Positions 1 to 12,881 of a stretch of 64,000 nt of DNA are shown here, piece after piece. Source of the DNA: Coptis chinensis (taxonomy: Eukaryota > Streptophyta > Magnoliopsida > Ranunculales > Ranunculaceae); contig CM027379.1 in NCBI GenBank assembly GCA_015680905.1, positions 98,135,001 through 98,199,000 on the forward strand, read 5' to 3'. The position numbers and the translations under genes were made by a program. Positions within the stretch are counted from its first letter, which is position 1, and every line of letters starts with the position of its first letter. Below the pieces are notes generated by a model that was not told the DNA's origin, did no database searches, and worked only from the letters and a program-made list of their open reading frames with translations.

Positions 1-3000
1 CAAACTGTGATGCACCTAGTCCATACAATGTCCACGCAACTGGGCATGCCCAATAGAACCATCGCCACCACACAGGAATTCTCTGTGATTGGAAGTTAAG
101 TAGAAATATTTAGTATCAGATTTTATTTAAAGAATGGATTAACCAAAGTAACTTACAGGACGGGTAATGGCGATGCCAGCAAAGAGATTCCAAATTGTGT
201 AGATTGCCCCAGATGCTATTGCAGCAATGGCTTCATTAGGGGTCAAACTAACAGCCATCATCCCATAATAGGTGAAGTATAAAAACGTGAAATACATGTA
301 GAACAAGTACCACAAGAACTTGCCAGTTTCCCATTGAAAACCAATCATGGAATAAACTACAGCCCCATATATTAATGTCTGGAGAAAGATATGCGGAACC
401 TCAATTGCAACCTTCACAACAAAACAGATAGTTGAGTGGCGACATGGTAATAAGTAATAACCCACTTTCATGAAATATCTCGAACACGTGTTAACAACAA
501 GATGGAAGAGTCTAAACTAAGCTTGCCCACTCAATAGTTCAAATATCAATCGCTATAACTAAAATCAATTTCAGATAATGATAAAATGAGTACTTGTGCA
601 AATGCATATGGAAAGGCAGAGTACATCCCAGCAGCTCTTTCTCTATAGTACACAGGACGTTCTAAGGACACAACCGGTTGCACAGCAGAGCCATTTTGAG
701 TCCCGATGAAGAGAAGGGCAGTATACACGGAACCTACAGCACTGAACACATCTTGTTTCCTAAACCTGCAATTATGCCAGAAGAGAAATATGTACCTTAT
801 CTTGTTATTGTACCGGTCCATCGGATAAGGACTTTTGACTTAAAGAACAACATACAAACATACGTTTGAGAACCCTTCTTCCAGTATATTGACCCAAACA
901 TTGAAGCAGCAATGATGGTAAAGAAAATCCGAACCGCGGTATATGCTGGATTGCGCCAGTAGGATAAATGTTGCTTCCACAGGCAGGCTATGCACTGCAT
1001 GAGCATGGGTTGAGAGTATTGTTGGCTGAAGTAGAGGTCCGTTGAACCAGGAGGAGGTGTACTAAGTTCCTTGATCAAAAGCTTGTTTCTCCTGGAAGAA
1101 GATACTCCTGGACGATTAAGAAGCAGATACAGACGATTCTCTTCTAGACAAAAAACAAGGACAAGTTTGAGAAAAGTCAACTCACAGAAAGAGATCGGAT
1201 TTCTTATATATTTCAGCAAATTTGATGCCCAAAGTCTCCTCCTGTGCTGCAGTAGTCACCTCCAACATCCATGTCGCAGGATTGTACAATTTTTTTATCT
1301 TTGGGATGCCATTGATACTCTTGACATTTATAAAATCAAGTTTTTCAGTTAGAATGTAGGGAGTGGAAATTAAACACAAAAATCAGACTTAAATTCAGCC
1401 TCACCTCAAAGTACTTAATCAGATGGCAGGCATTCTCCCCCAATGGGCCAACATATGTTTCTTCTCCTTGTTTCATTAGGAAGAGCTGCAACAAAGCGTC
1501 TAAGAACAAATTATTTACCAGGGTTAAAAAAAAGAAACTCAACAGGTTCTACTACTCTTCTTGTGACAATCGCATACCTCATCAAAAGCATCAAATATAT
1601 CAATGCTGGGCTGGTGAATTGTACACACAACAGTTCTTCCCGTGTCCACCGTGTTCCTCACTGTTCTCATCACTATAGCAGCTGCTCTTGCATCGAGTCC
1701 GGAGGTTGGCTCATCCATGAAAATTATAGAGGGATTGGCCACTAGCTCAACTGCAATGGTAAGGCGTTTGCGCTGTTCAGTTGTGAGCCCATTGACTCCA
1801 GGTAATCCTACTAGAGCGTCCCTCAGTGGTTTTAGCTCTATGAGTTCCATGACCTCCTCAATAAACATCTGCACCATTAGCTTTAGGTGTTAGATGATAC
1901 CAAATTAAACAAAAGCAAATGGAGAAAAAAAAGCAGGCTCGAACTTTTCTAGTTGCCGAGTCAACTTCAGGAGGTAGACGTAGCCATGCGGAGTAGACTA
2001 GAGACTCGTAGACTGTAACATTGGGAGAATGTATATCTGTCTGTTCACAGTAGCCTGAGATACGAGCAAATGTTTCCTGCTTCTTCGGATATCCAGATAT
2101 GGTGATGGTTCCTTGTATATATCCACCAGTTTTCCTTCCAGCCAAAACGTCCATCAGAGTGGTCTTACCGGCGCCACTGACACCCATTAACGCCGTAAGG
2201 ACCCCTGGCCTGAATGCACCACTTATGTCCTTTAGAAGAAGTAACCTATCTGCTTCCATACCTTGAACTTTCATTTCCTGTAAATTCAAATCCAACTAGA
2301 TCTGTTTTCATATCGGAAATAAGAATAATACAGGATGAATGTTTCAGTTACTACTTACAAGGGCACTAACTGAAAGATTAATTACCTCTGCTATGTCTAC
2401 TGAATATCTAATATCATCAAATGTGATGGAATGAGGTGTGAATGGTAGAACCATTCCCTTCTTGCTCTGACTACCTTCGCCACTTACTTCTGTTATAGCA
2501 GGTCCGGAATATACTACACTCGTGATTTCATATCTTGGTCCTGAAACTGTACATACTATTTTAGATGGAAACTGTGTGGTTGAACTAGGAAATAAAATTA
2601 GTGAAGCAGATTCACAATGGTACTTGCCAGAATTTTCAGACTCAGTGGAATGTCTCTTCGTTTTCGATGATAGTTCAGCACCATTAATTTTGCCAGTTCT
2701 GTTGGCATGCTTCTCTTTCATGGCCTCCTTGGTTAGAACTGCCTGAGATTTCCTAACTGTCGATGATAAATCTGGATCAGGACTACTAATAATCAACTTA
2801 TACTTTGTTAACTGTTAAGTTCTAGGAGTAGTTTTGCAACACCAGAAGCTACTTACAATTAAAATATGCGAGGGACAGAGTGAAAATAATGTTAAAGAGT
2901 ACAACATATCCAATCAATGCTCCAGCACCAATCCAGTACCAGTTCGTGTTTGAGAAAATTCCATGAGACTCCAAGATCTTAATTCCCAAGGTTCTTGTAG

Positions 3001-6000
3001 AGTTGGGAATAATCTGTTTTATTATGATATGAATTTTTTAATTTACTTCTATTGCATAGTAGCAGACATTTTGTTATTGATTGTAATGAGATACTTACAC
3101 GACCCCAACTGTGCCCAAGAAATTCGTTTGTGGCAATTGCATTCTGACCGTACATCAAAGGTGAGCCCCAGTAACCCCATATCCACCACCTATTCACATC
3201 CGCTGAAGAGTTGGAGAGAATGTTTATCAAGACAGGATGTAGTGTAAAATTAGTCGGTTAAGATCAGCTTACTTAGGAGGCTGTCCTTACTTTTCAATTG
3301 TAAAATTTCTTAACTTGAAATGGACTTTGATGTGTACCTCTTGATATGACAAATCCACAAAGAGTCAATACAACAAGTAGAACGAATGATGTAGATGTAT
3401 TAGCTATAACCGCGTCCCTAGATACTCCAGCAACCACCCGGAATAGTCCAGAAGCCACTTGATCAATCAATACAAGTATAAAGTAATGCCTAAAGAACCT
3501 GCAGCAAGGAGCTCCTGTAAATCGTGATAAGCACAAAAGGAAAAGACTTCTAGTTGAGGTTCAAACTTTAAATTCAACAAGTTAACATGCCCTTACACCA
3601 TTAGAAAATCAACGACTCTGTGAAGATAAGCAGATATGCAAAATGAAGATGCAGTTGATAAAACAAGATGTACCGGAGCATTCTGATATATCCCAAACGA
3701 GTCATTGGCTCATCAGTTGTGCACCCCTCCCCACATATATATATGGGAGGTTGCATGTTTGAAACAAAATGGCGTCACCTAGGAGAGATTCCACTCCTGT
3801 AACTATTTATCTCCTGAAGTGCCAGCAGGCATGTTCTTTTTTAGAGCCGTTTATAACTCCATGGTCAATAACCTTTCGGGGATGGAGATGTGAGCCTTCC
3901 AAGCCAAGTGACATTGCTAGGTGAACCAAAAGCGAGAAAGAGCCTTCATAGAAATGGCTCTTGTGTGATGTGCAGGCACTGTGATCGGACTACTTAGGTG
4001 GCAATGACGTATATTATTTCATTGTTTAACAACTTGTTGTTAGGGGTGTAACCCACAAACTCTATTTATAAATAGGGTAAAACATATATATACCTAATTT
4101 TGTCATGCTCTAAGATTAATCTATAGTCATGACAGTAGTTTTATTCTAAATATAAGGTGGTTATCTAAAAAAGGTTTTCTATGTTGTTCAACTGATCAAA
4201 TCCAAATCGAGTCAGTCTCACCTCTGAATATTAGGGTCATAACCAATACCATAGTAAGTCACTGCTACCCAGAGGAAAACTTTGCAGAACGAGACGGGTA
4301 TCTTCAGCAGAAATGTAGGAAGTGAGTACGCCCAAGAAGGATAGAAGAGAAGGTCTCTCTGCTTGTAGAATACTGGTAGCTTTTCGATCGTCATTGGGAG
4401 TTCAGAGAATGCATTAAACATAATCGTGACAAGTGAAAAAAATGTTGCACCCATAAAAACTACCCCATCATCTACTGTGTTATGTTTCATCTCGGTACGC
4501 AGGAAGAGTGTCATTGTGATGAATGCAACAATAACTAGCTGAAACCAGGAGAAAGATGGAATCTGTTAGGACTGGCTATTATCAATAAAAAACAGATGTG
4601 AACAAGAAATCTTTTGTGTCTGTTACATGATTTACAAAGCTTTATAATACTTTTCACATTGTGTACTTTTTAATAGGTCTCATCACTTGGTTTATCTGGT
4701 TGCTTAAATTTTCCTTTTTTTCTTTTTCATCAAACTAATCCCCATGCTCAGCATATATACGCAAGCTGCATGAATCTTGAACAAAGCCAACTTTGAAATG
4801 GACTCGATCAGTTTAGCTCTCATTTGAAACCCAAAACAACTGGTATAAGCTAGTGAATGTATTCTGTTTAATGTCTATCCCACTTACTTGTATCATTTGG
4901 GAGATGGAGACCAGGGAATTCCTCTTCATTAGTAACCATTCCCTTGCCAAGCATGTCTTCACCAGTTCTTTCTTGCTAATTCCATACTTAGAAGTTGCTA
5001 AAGCAGCAGGATGGCTCTTTTTCTTGTCAAATGGGGTGCTGAGTTCGTCCCCCAGTTTGCGGCCAACACAAAATGACTGAAACGATACTGCAAACTTCTC
5101 AGTGGACACATAGTTATGTGGTTCATCTATATGGGCCCAGTATTGCTGCTGATCTTTTCTTGATGTTACCTAGTAGAAAAAATTGACTGATGTCACCACT
5201 GTTTTCCAAATTAGATTATGGATAAAGTTGAGTCACCTATAGCAATTCAGAATAAGCATACCACTTTCATAAGAATATGTAGAGAGACAAAAAATGATTG
5301 ATCATTTTTAAGTGCATACCTCCTGCAAGAAGTCAGCGATCCCCTTCCTCTCAGGACATTTGAAACCCATTGATTCGAAGAACTCAAGAGCATTCTGGCG
5401 AGAACCTTGGTACACTATATGTCCATCACAGAGTAGAATAATATCATCGAAGAGGTCGTAAGTTTCTGGTGCTGGCTGAAGAAGAGCAATAAGTGCAGTT
5501 CCACCAAGAATATGTACAGACTGCCTAACTGCGTTCACAATATGAAAAGTTGTTGAGCTATCCAGACCTGTACTTATCCCATCCATGAAAAATGTGTTTG
5601 CTGGTCCAACAAGCATCTCACCTACATAACTCAGTCATAGTAGGTTATTGATCCAATCCAGGACTTTCTGAAACTGAAAAACTGAAAGAAATTGAGTAGT
5701 TTGATTTATTCTACCAGTGCTAAGACGCTTCCTCTGGCCACCGGAGATACCCCTTATCATTTCATTCCCCACCATAGTATTGCCACATATAGCTAGTCCC
5801 AAAAGCTGAAGATGTAATAAGAAAATACTAAATTAAAAAACAGCCCTCTCAGTTATTCCAAAATAGTAGTTTTTTAGATTGTACCTTGAGAACGTATTCC
5901 GTGGTGACATTTACATACTGGCCTTCTAGTGCTGCTGCCTGACATAGTAGAAAAGAGGAAGTATCTTAGTCAAATAAGATTCAAATCTATCCAAGGAAAC

Positions 6001-7667
6001 CTTGACATAATTTCACTCATGAAGAAGAATAAAATGCATACTACTTCTTTTTCAAAAGGTAACAAAAAAATGTAATTTTGTTTGATATTGTGACAAACAA
6101 TTGGGTCTAAATCAATGCCTCAACAAGACAGTCAAGATATCCCCATTGCAACAAAAAAAATAAAAACTCGTGATTTTACCTTCATGAACACATCAACATC
6201 TGGATCTGGTTTAATATTTGTTGCTCTCTCCCTTCTGGACAACTCTAACAGCATATCTGCAGTTTGTTGCAATTGACAAAGGAACTTTTTTTGGTTCTCA
6301 ACGCATGGTATTGTATCATTTTCATGAGTCGAGAACATCTATATTTAACTTTAAGTTACCATATCGCTTTCCAACCCCTTGGCATCTTGCAGAAAATTCC
6401 AAAGTTTCTCTCACTGTCAGTTCTCCAATGTGGAGATCATTCTGACTCACATATGCAGCAGTTCTCCTTGGAAAAAATTCATACATTTCATGTCCATTGT
6501 ACGTTATTCTCCCTGAGACCTGCAGTCAAGAAAACCAATCAAATATTTACTTCGCAAGATGATTTTAGGAACTTGCGCTGGTATATTAGACTTAATAGCT
6601 CCTGGTTAAAAACTGAAGTACACCCGCACCATTCTAAGCATAACCAAAGTTCTTATAGGAGGGATGTACTACCAGCTGCAGTCGGCATTTAAAAAATAGA
6701 TGCTCAAACGTTACCTCTAACTTCGAATCAAGCTTGCCTGCCAAAGCCAACAACAAAGTGGTCTTTCCAGACCCTGGAGGTCCTAATAACAAAGTCATCC
6801 TGCGAATCAATGAATTAATTTACACTTCCAAACAACCAAAGAACTAGCTTGGATTGATTTAGGGAATGTTTTACAACTAATAGTACAGTAACGTTGTACC
6901 TGCCAGGCTTGATGATTCCGCTAACATCATTCAGAAGTGATAGTTTCGTTTTTTTACTTGGAAGTATGTGAAGGCTGCTTAATAATCCCTTGGTAAATAG
7001 AACAATAACTACCAAATCAGTATATGCTTTTGCAATATAAAATCCTCAGTAACTGTACATTTAAACGATCATTACCTCTATTCTGTTAATAGAAGCATTC
7101 AAGACTGTAGGTAAAGCCCTGCTACCTATATAAGCTTCTGCACTAACATTAAGATGCTCGAAACGAACTTCAATTGTTGGGTTCTCAATTCCAACACTAT
7201 CCAAAATAAGCAATTACTCAGTTAGTCATCATGACCATGCTGAACTAAATCGAAATGCAGTTAACAACCATTAAAATTCCCGGACTGTAGGAATAAGGCA
7301 GAACAATATATCTACACATGTTAAAGGGACCACAGGTATTATTGACACATGCCTACTAACAAAATGAGTAGAATGAGAATCATCTACGAGCTTACCGATC
7401 CATTCTCTGTTTGAGTTTGAGCAGAAACCCCTCATTGTCTACTTCTGGATTCCTAATCAATCTATCCACTAAGTTCTTTATTTCTTGACTACCAAGATTC
7501 TTAATATCAACTTCCTCTAGTTGTCCATCATGTCCATTCAATATCCCTTTGCGTATTCTTTCACACGTTGGTAATCTCTCAAGAGCAGCCCATTTCAATC
7601 CTTCTTCAACATCTTCATCTCCAAAACATAAGGCCACTTCGGCGCCATTTCCACCAAGACCCCGCAT
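1..7667 (-). CDS. PDR-type ABCG transporter A (full-size, 24 exons, 3' end beyond window)
   Basis: Full-size pleiotropic-drug-resistance ABC transporter, a plasma-membrane ATP-driven exporter in the NBD1-TMD1-NBD2-TMD2 order. Exons (minus): 7667-7396, 7196-7076, 6988-6900, 6799-6715, 6519-6360, 6256-6180, 5938-5885, 5805-5715, 5621-5320, 5169-4888, 4538-4222, 3498-3338, 3202-3099, 3013-2857, 2756-2628, 2540-2386, 2277-1945, 1868-1578, 1485-1405, 1319-1186, 1091-864, 765-594, 411-157, 82-1. All phases match paralogue B, giving about 1377 residues before the cut. Motifs: Walker A GPPGSGKT, signature ISGGQRKR and Walker B FFMDGIS in NBD1; [17 protein letters not shown] and FMDEPTSG in NBD2; then the WWRWFYW stretch of the last exon. 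The NBD1 Walker B glutamate is glycine here (E in B). The first in-frame ATG, 7667, gives an N-terminus shorter than B and lacking the usual FSRSSRE stretch, so an upstream start may be lost. No frameshift seen. The substrate cannot be told from sequence. Confidence 0.93.
2541..2627 (-). other. GC-AG intron 15 of transporter A, in frame and stop-free
   Basis: The exon before it ends TCTG, followed by gcaagt, and the acceptor is tttcag. Only this GC donor restores the frame found in paralogue B. The 87-nt intron is a multiple of three with no stop, so an unspliced transcript would add 29 residues to the linker just before NBD2. Confidence 0.75.
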
Positions 7668-8865
7668 TCTTGCTTCTCTCAAATCTTGCAGATGGGAGAG
7701 AACAATTCAAGTAGCAAGTAGAGGAAACTTTTGTAGTTATAGTAGTTTATAACTTTCATGATGTTGCTGCTGATACATTTTCTCATGAGAAAAAGTAGAA
7801 AAGTCCTAAAACAACGTGGGAAGTTTGAAGGACTGTCTAACATACATACAGCTATACAAGTTGAAGACATAGTAAGTTAGGAACACTAGTCTATAGAGGG
7901 AATGATTAGACAGTTTCTTTCGATTCTGTTAAGGAAAACCACAGTTTCCAACCTCGTTGGACACGAAAAAATGTTTTGTCATAAACCTTTACTGTTTTTC
8001 AAAGGTTTTGCTATGCCCACTCATTTGCGCTGCGCCAATGCCTAGAGATATGTATTGCCACATTATTCCATAATCCAGAGCAGCAGCATTTACGTGTGGA
8101 TGAGTGGTTCCCTCACATGAGTCACATCACATACTCTTTTAACTGGGAGTGCCGTGTGAAAGTTCTTCCCTGACGCGTGTGTTAACCATATGGCAATGAT
8201 GATAATAAGTTAAATTTCTTTTTCCAATGATAATGACATTATCTAGAGATCAGCATACTATTGTGAAACTTCCAACCCTATCACCAAAAGTTTACAAAAG
8301 TTTTGTGCAGAAATGTGAAGTCTGTTAGTACCGAATCCTAAGGTATAGACTTGAAAGTTGAAACGCTCCAAGCACGTTCTATTTTGCCACCATTTTGGAG
8401 GTATGCACTTATATTTCATCAGTGCATTCCTAATGGGGAGTGTAAAATTATACCTCTCTGTAGGTGTCATTAGGATTTTACAAATCTAATTGCATAATCT
8501 ATAAACATCCACACTCTGTATTCCCAATGGGGATGTTCGTTTTTCTCTCTAATTTAAAGTGGAATGTCACTTTAAGTGACTTCCGAGTTAAAAAATTACA
8601 AATTATAACTTTATAACTAAAAAGGGACATGATTTAAAGTGATGTCCGAATTTTTTTTTGTTCGGATGTTGGTTAAAGTGTCGCCGAGCTATTTATCAAC
8701 TGATAGCGAGATGGAAAATTCTCTACCTCCTCTAGCAACTAATAGTCTATTACCTACAGTATACCACGCCCATTAAAAAGATTTTTTTTGACACTTGGAG
8801 TGTAAACTTTACACTCTATACAGTTTACACCCTCCATTGGAGATTCCCTCACTGAATACCCGTCA
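7668..8865. other. Upstream region of transporter A, no gene seen
   Basis: About 1.2 kb 5' of the first ATG of transporter A. An in-frame stop lies just upstream of that ATG. From about 8400 to 8850 the motif GGAGTGTAAA and its complement recur near copies of CCCAATGGGGA, as in the ends of small decayed MITEs, but I could not define one complete element. No coding sequence recognised. Confidence 0.5.
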
Positions 8866-8873
8866 GTTATACA

Positions 8874-9728
8874 TAGGGGTGGCAGTTTTGTACATGACCC
8901 GCTAACCCGACACGAAATTAGCGGATTTGGGTTGGGAAAAAAGGCTTTCGGGTCATTCAAGAGTTGACCCGCCAAACCCGTCAAATAAATGGGTTGGGTT
9001 AGGGTCACATATATTAACACGAATAACCCGTTAGTATACCCGATTAGTTCCCAGGTTCAATGGGTCGGGTCATCAACCCGTGACTTGTATGACCTGTTTT
9101 AAGTCCTTAAATCTCATAATCCCAATTATCTAAAAGAAAATACTAAACATAAAAAGATCAACTGGATTTAGAATGATCAGCCAGCAGTCCAGCATATAGA
9201 ATATTATAGATTCATTCAATAAAATATATGACGACATACATTAACATTGAACCCTTACCCTAGTCTCAATTATATAACAATGAAGCCGTTAAAGTCACAA
9301 TAATATTTGCATTTATTTAATAATATGTTTACCCACAAGGTAGCAAAGTGGACAAATTGGACATGGTTATTGTTTTTAGTTTGGTTATGTTTTTTGTTTG
9401 ACTAACAGGTTGTTTCACTTGTTTGGTTCAGGCATATGCGTTTCAACAAACTCTATGCATTTTTGCAATTTCTTTTATTATTTAGATTAATAAATATTAT
9501 TTATCCAAAAAAACATAACTTACGGGTTATTTGTTAACCCGATCCAAAATTTACCCGCTGGTTTAGCGGGTCACCCGTTAGATAACCCATTACATATGCA
9601 GATTAGGTTTGGGTTTGATAAACTTGACACAATTTGTAATTTGGTCGGATTTGGGTTTGCTCTTCTAACATGTGACCCGAATATGACACGACATGAATCC
9701 GACCCAACACGACCCATTACCACCCCTA
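8874..9728. mobile_element. hAT-like non-autonomous DNA transposon, 855 bp
   Basis: The ends are TAGGGGTGGCAG and its complement ACCACCCCTA. They are flanked by a perfect 8-bp duplication GTTATACA at 8866-8873 and 9729-9736, the target-site length of the hAT superfamily. Both terminal 200 bp are full of short direct and inverted copies of GGGTT, ACCCG and GGGTCGGGT, while the middle is AT-rich. There is no transposase, so the copy would need one supplied in trans. It sits in the spacer between the two divergent PDR genes. Confidence 0.85.
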
Positions 9729-9736
9729 GTTATACA

Positions 9737-10093
9737 CAGAACCTTCAACAATTTTTGGTGAGGTCAAAAATTGCAAAATAAGCTGATTTGCTGCTAAGGT
9801 CTAGACTCTCTAGACCATTCATAAAACACCACAAATTTTAACTAACTCGAATCACAAAAAGTCCAGAGTCCACAAGACAATGCCCCTACTTTTGTTCGCT
9901 TGCACTGAAGTGTATGTTGGGCTGGGTCTTCGGTTGGTCCGAGCCGAAATATTAGGATAGGTTGGGCCAGGCATTTGAGGTGGAAAAGCCCAAGGGCCAT
10001 CGAAAGCCTGCTAAAGTTTAGATTTCACTATTTCAGATATCAGAAGTATGATTCTGCACTCTTCATCCAGTTGCAGATTCCTATAATCCGAGT
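9737..10093. other. Spacer between hAT-like and Mutator-like elements
   Basis: No reading frame, repeat or RNA gene recognised between the hAT target duplication and the outer edge of the Mutator-like inverted repeat. Confidence 0.5.
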
Positions 10094-10220
10094 GATTTTT
10101 TGCTCCCAGCTCCAAGAGATTTATCAGCCATACATGTTTCATTTTTTCCATCCAAAAAGGGATGTTACAGCTGTATAAAATCTTCAAAATTTTGGATTTT
10201 ACTTGTTTGTCTCTCATAAT
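10094..10220 (+). repeat. Left terminal inverted repeat of the MULE
   Basis: Runs from GATTTTTTGCTCCCAG to CTCATAAT and matches the reverse complement of 15104-15310 through blocks such as GATTTATCAG, ATGTTACAGCTGTATAAAA and TTACTTGTTTGTC. Confidence 0.85.
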
Positions 10221-11186
10221 ATATAATTATAAAGGAAATAAAACACGGAAAAATAAAAAGAAAAATGAAAGTGGAATAAACCAACGTGTATTCCTTCTTA
10301 TGCGGCAGTATCTTCAATTTCTTCCCGCAAAAACCAGTTACTCTTTTCAATTCTTCTTCTAACCAAAATGTGAGGACAAAAATGGACAGACTTACATATC
10401 TTTGATTTTGGGACTAGTTGAGTATGAAATCAATTAAACAAGTGAGCAAAATCCTCCCAACAGTTACGGAAATTGGATAACATCACAATGACAGTTCTGC
10501 TCATAAAAAGGTGCAGCTTCATTGATTAGAAGCATTTTCATTTAACATGATTTTGCATATTCATATTTAATTTAGCCAAGGAAGTTGGTTACATGGAGAC
10601 TGAAGTCCAGGAGAAATAAGTTGTCATGTATTTATTCTTTTATCAATACCATCAACAAATTATTTCATGGCCTAAAATTATTTAAACAGGCAAATGAATT
10701 AGAGTGTCTTTCTTAGCAAAGAGTTCATCATCTGATGGAGATTCCACATCTAGTCTACCCATTTGCTACTGCAACTCAGCTAGTCGCCTAGTGACCTAGT
10801 CTACCCATTCACTGGTACTTCTTCTTTTCAGTTTTCATTCCTCCTAAACAATGTTGTGTAACAACAATGCTATGTAACAGTTTTCATTCCTCCTAAACAA
10901 TACTGTGTAACAGCTCAAGTGCTAAAAAACATTGATTAGCTAGTAGCAGCCCAAAACAGTAACATAACATAATCGGCAAGTCATATTTATCCAAAATACT
11001 ATTGTAATAATTTAAGAACACAAGTTAGAGTGAAAACACTCCCTTTACAAGTTCACTGAATTTTATACAAACGACAAATAAAAACAAAATATATGTAAGT
11101 TTTCTCATTTAACTACAAATCAAGACTTCCTACATAAATCAAATATAAAACAAGTACTATTTTATTTTTCTTTCCAACAATTAAAA
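10221..11186. other. MULE interior, left non-coding part
   Basis: No gene seen between the left inverted repeat and the OTU remnant. A short imperfect direct repeat, TTTTCATTCCTCCTAAACAA followed by TGTGTAACA, occurs twice at about 10830-10910. Confidence 0.5.
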
Positions 11187-11792
11187 CTACTCTAGATAAA
11201 TGTACTGTAGCTTTTGCATATTGGTCGGAACCGATCCATCCCACCTACCCAATTTTTCTTGCAAAACAGATTCCCACATTGCTGCTTTTGGCCATCTAAC
11301 AAGCTGCCAACCTCGCCAAACTGGAGGTAGAGGAGCAATATCTTTTAGCACAACTGGCACAAAATGTGTTCCTTCGTTTATGTGGCAAATGATGATTATC
11401 CGAAACAATTCTTCTGAACCTGTCCTCAACGGAAAATACGTAACACATAATTTTGGTGGCGCTATAGTGACAAAAACAACATTAAAAGCACTTGTGACTA
11501 AGGAACCCATGTCCGGTAGATCAAGCCATTATTTCTCATTCATTGTAAAAGACTTGGTACACTCTAAGTTTCTTTTGTGGTTTTCAAACACGTCATAACC
11601 GTACAACTTTGTATAGTAATCCGCATATTGCATCAGCTCTTTCAACATAAGCCCCCTTATGGCCCTCCATGCAAAATCATCTGTATATCCTAACAGTGTA
11701 GCTATGGATCTATAACCACAATGCCCATCCGGAATTACCTCAGCCAATGACTCAATCATATCACAAATCAAAGGAGGATTAAAATCACCCAA
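11187..11792 (-). pseudogene. OTU-type cysteine protease domain of the MULE, broken by a stop
   Basis: The minus strand encodes GDFNPPLICDMIE and then DGHCGYRSIATLLG, the OTU catalytic-cysteine motif with Asp two before and Cys-Gly-(Y/F)-R. This continues through WRAIRGLMLKEL and, downstream, PDMGSLVTSAF, FPLR and HFVPVVL, the expected block with the catalytic histidine. A single in-frame TAA at about 11527-11529 separates ...FTMNEK from WLDLPDMG although both halves are in the same frame, so a point nonsense mutation is the simplest reading. OTU domains are known as the C-terminal or companion part of some plant MULE transposases. Function is lost here as read. Confidence 0.8.
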
Positions 11793-12881
11793 AACATTTT
11801 CCCACTTATGCTTGAGGTCTTCATTTTTAAGAATTATCTCTGGCCTAGTATTTTTTTTTTTTACTTCTCTTCACCTTAATTTTTTTTATTGCTTCCCTTT
11901 CCATGTCATCATTTTCACTGAAATCAAGCCTTCTACGTGGTAATCCCTGCATAAAGTGTACATTTTGTTTCTAATTATTATGATTCTATGATATGATAAA
12001 CTTGTGACCGAAAAAATTGAAGTATCTAAAGTTGTAGTACTAGTGTTTGGCATACTAATAGCATGACTCTGACTAGATTATAGTTATTTTAGATGGTACC
12101 TGTCTAAACTCAGTATCATTGATCATGGAATTAAAGCTGCTTGATTGTGGTTGTCCTCCATGGTTCATGGAAACCTGCTTTGTGCCATTCAAACTTTAGT
12201 ATAATTTCATTTGGTACAAAAAAGAGTGTATAAATTAAGTTATGGAATTTAATCACCTATTGCAATAGTTGTAGAAAACTTAATGTAGAAGTAGTTGCAA
12301 AGCGATTTATAGCGCTGACTCCATTTTCTAGAGCACTAATTCCCTATCACAATTCACAAATACGTTTTAGCAAGACAAATAAGAATGTGCACATAACCAC
12401 TTTGTAAATGAAAATTGATCGCTTGCATTATCTATGTGAAATAAAACCATACTTGAGTGTATTGAGGAGCAACTTCTTCTGCAGTGTTAAAATGACTATT
12501 TTCCTCATCACTTGTAGCTTGAACAGTATTATTGTCACCTTGTTGTCATCAAATAAAGAGATGATAAGGCCACTAAATTGTTAATTAATTAAAATATCGC
12601 ATCATTAACCAAATGTAAATAATACTAAGACAAATCTTTCCCGATTCTTTTACTCTTCTTCGATTTCGTTTCCAACACGTCTTTAATTCGAGCCTTGGGA
12701 CCAAAACGTTTTTTGCGTACTGGATTCCTTAAGGGTGGATCGTCACCTGATTGACTTCTAGAAAGTTTTCCTCAATCTGCTTTGCAACATTATGTGAGCT
12801 TCCATGTGTATCTCCTTCAATCAGCTTCTCGTTTAGTTTTGAAAAAAGAACTCCAGTTGTTGAAATCATGCAAGCATTTAT

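Noticed and set aside
3690-4020. Possible tRNA-derived SINE in intron 11 of transporter A (GGCTCATCAGTTG and GGAGGTTGCATGTTTGAAAC)
   Set aside because: Box-like words only, with poor match to A and B consensus and no clear tail or target duplication; not strong enough to list.
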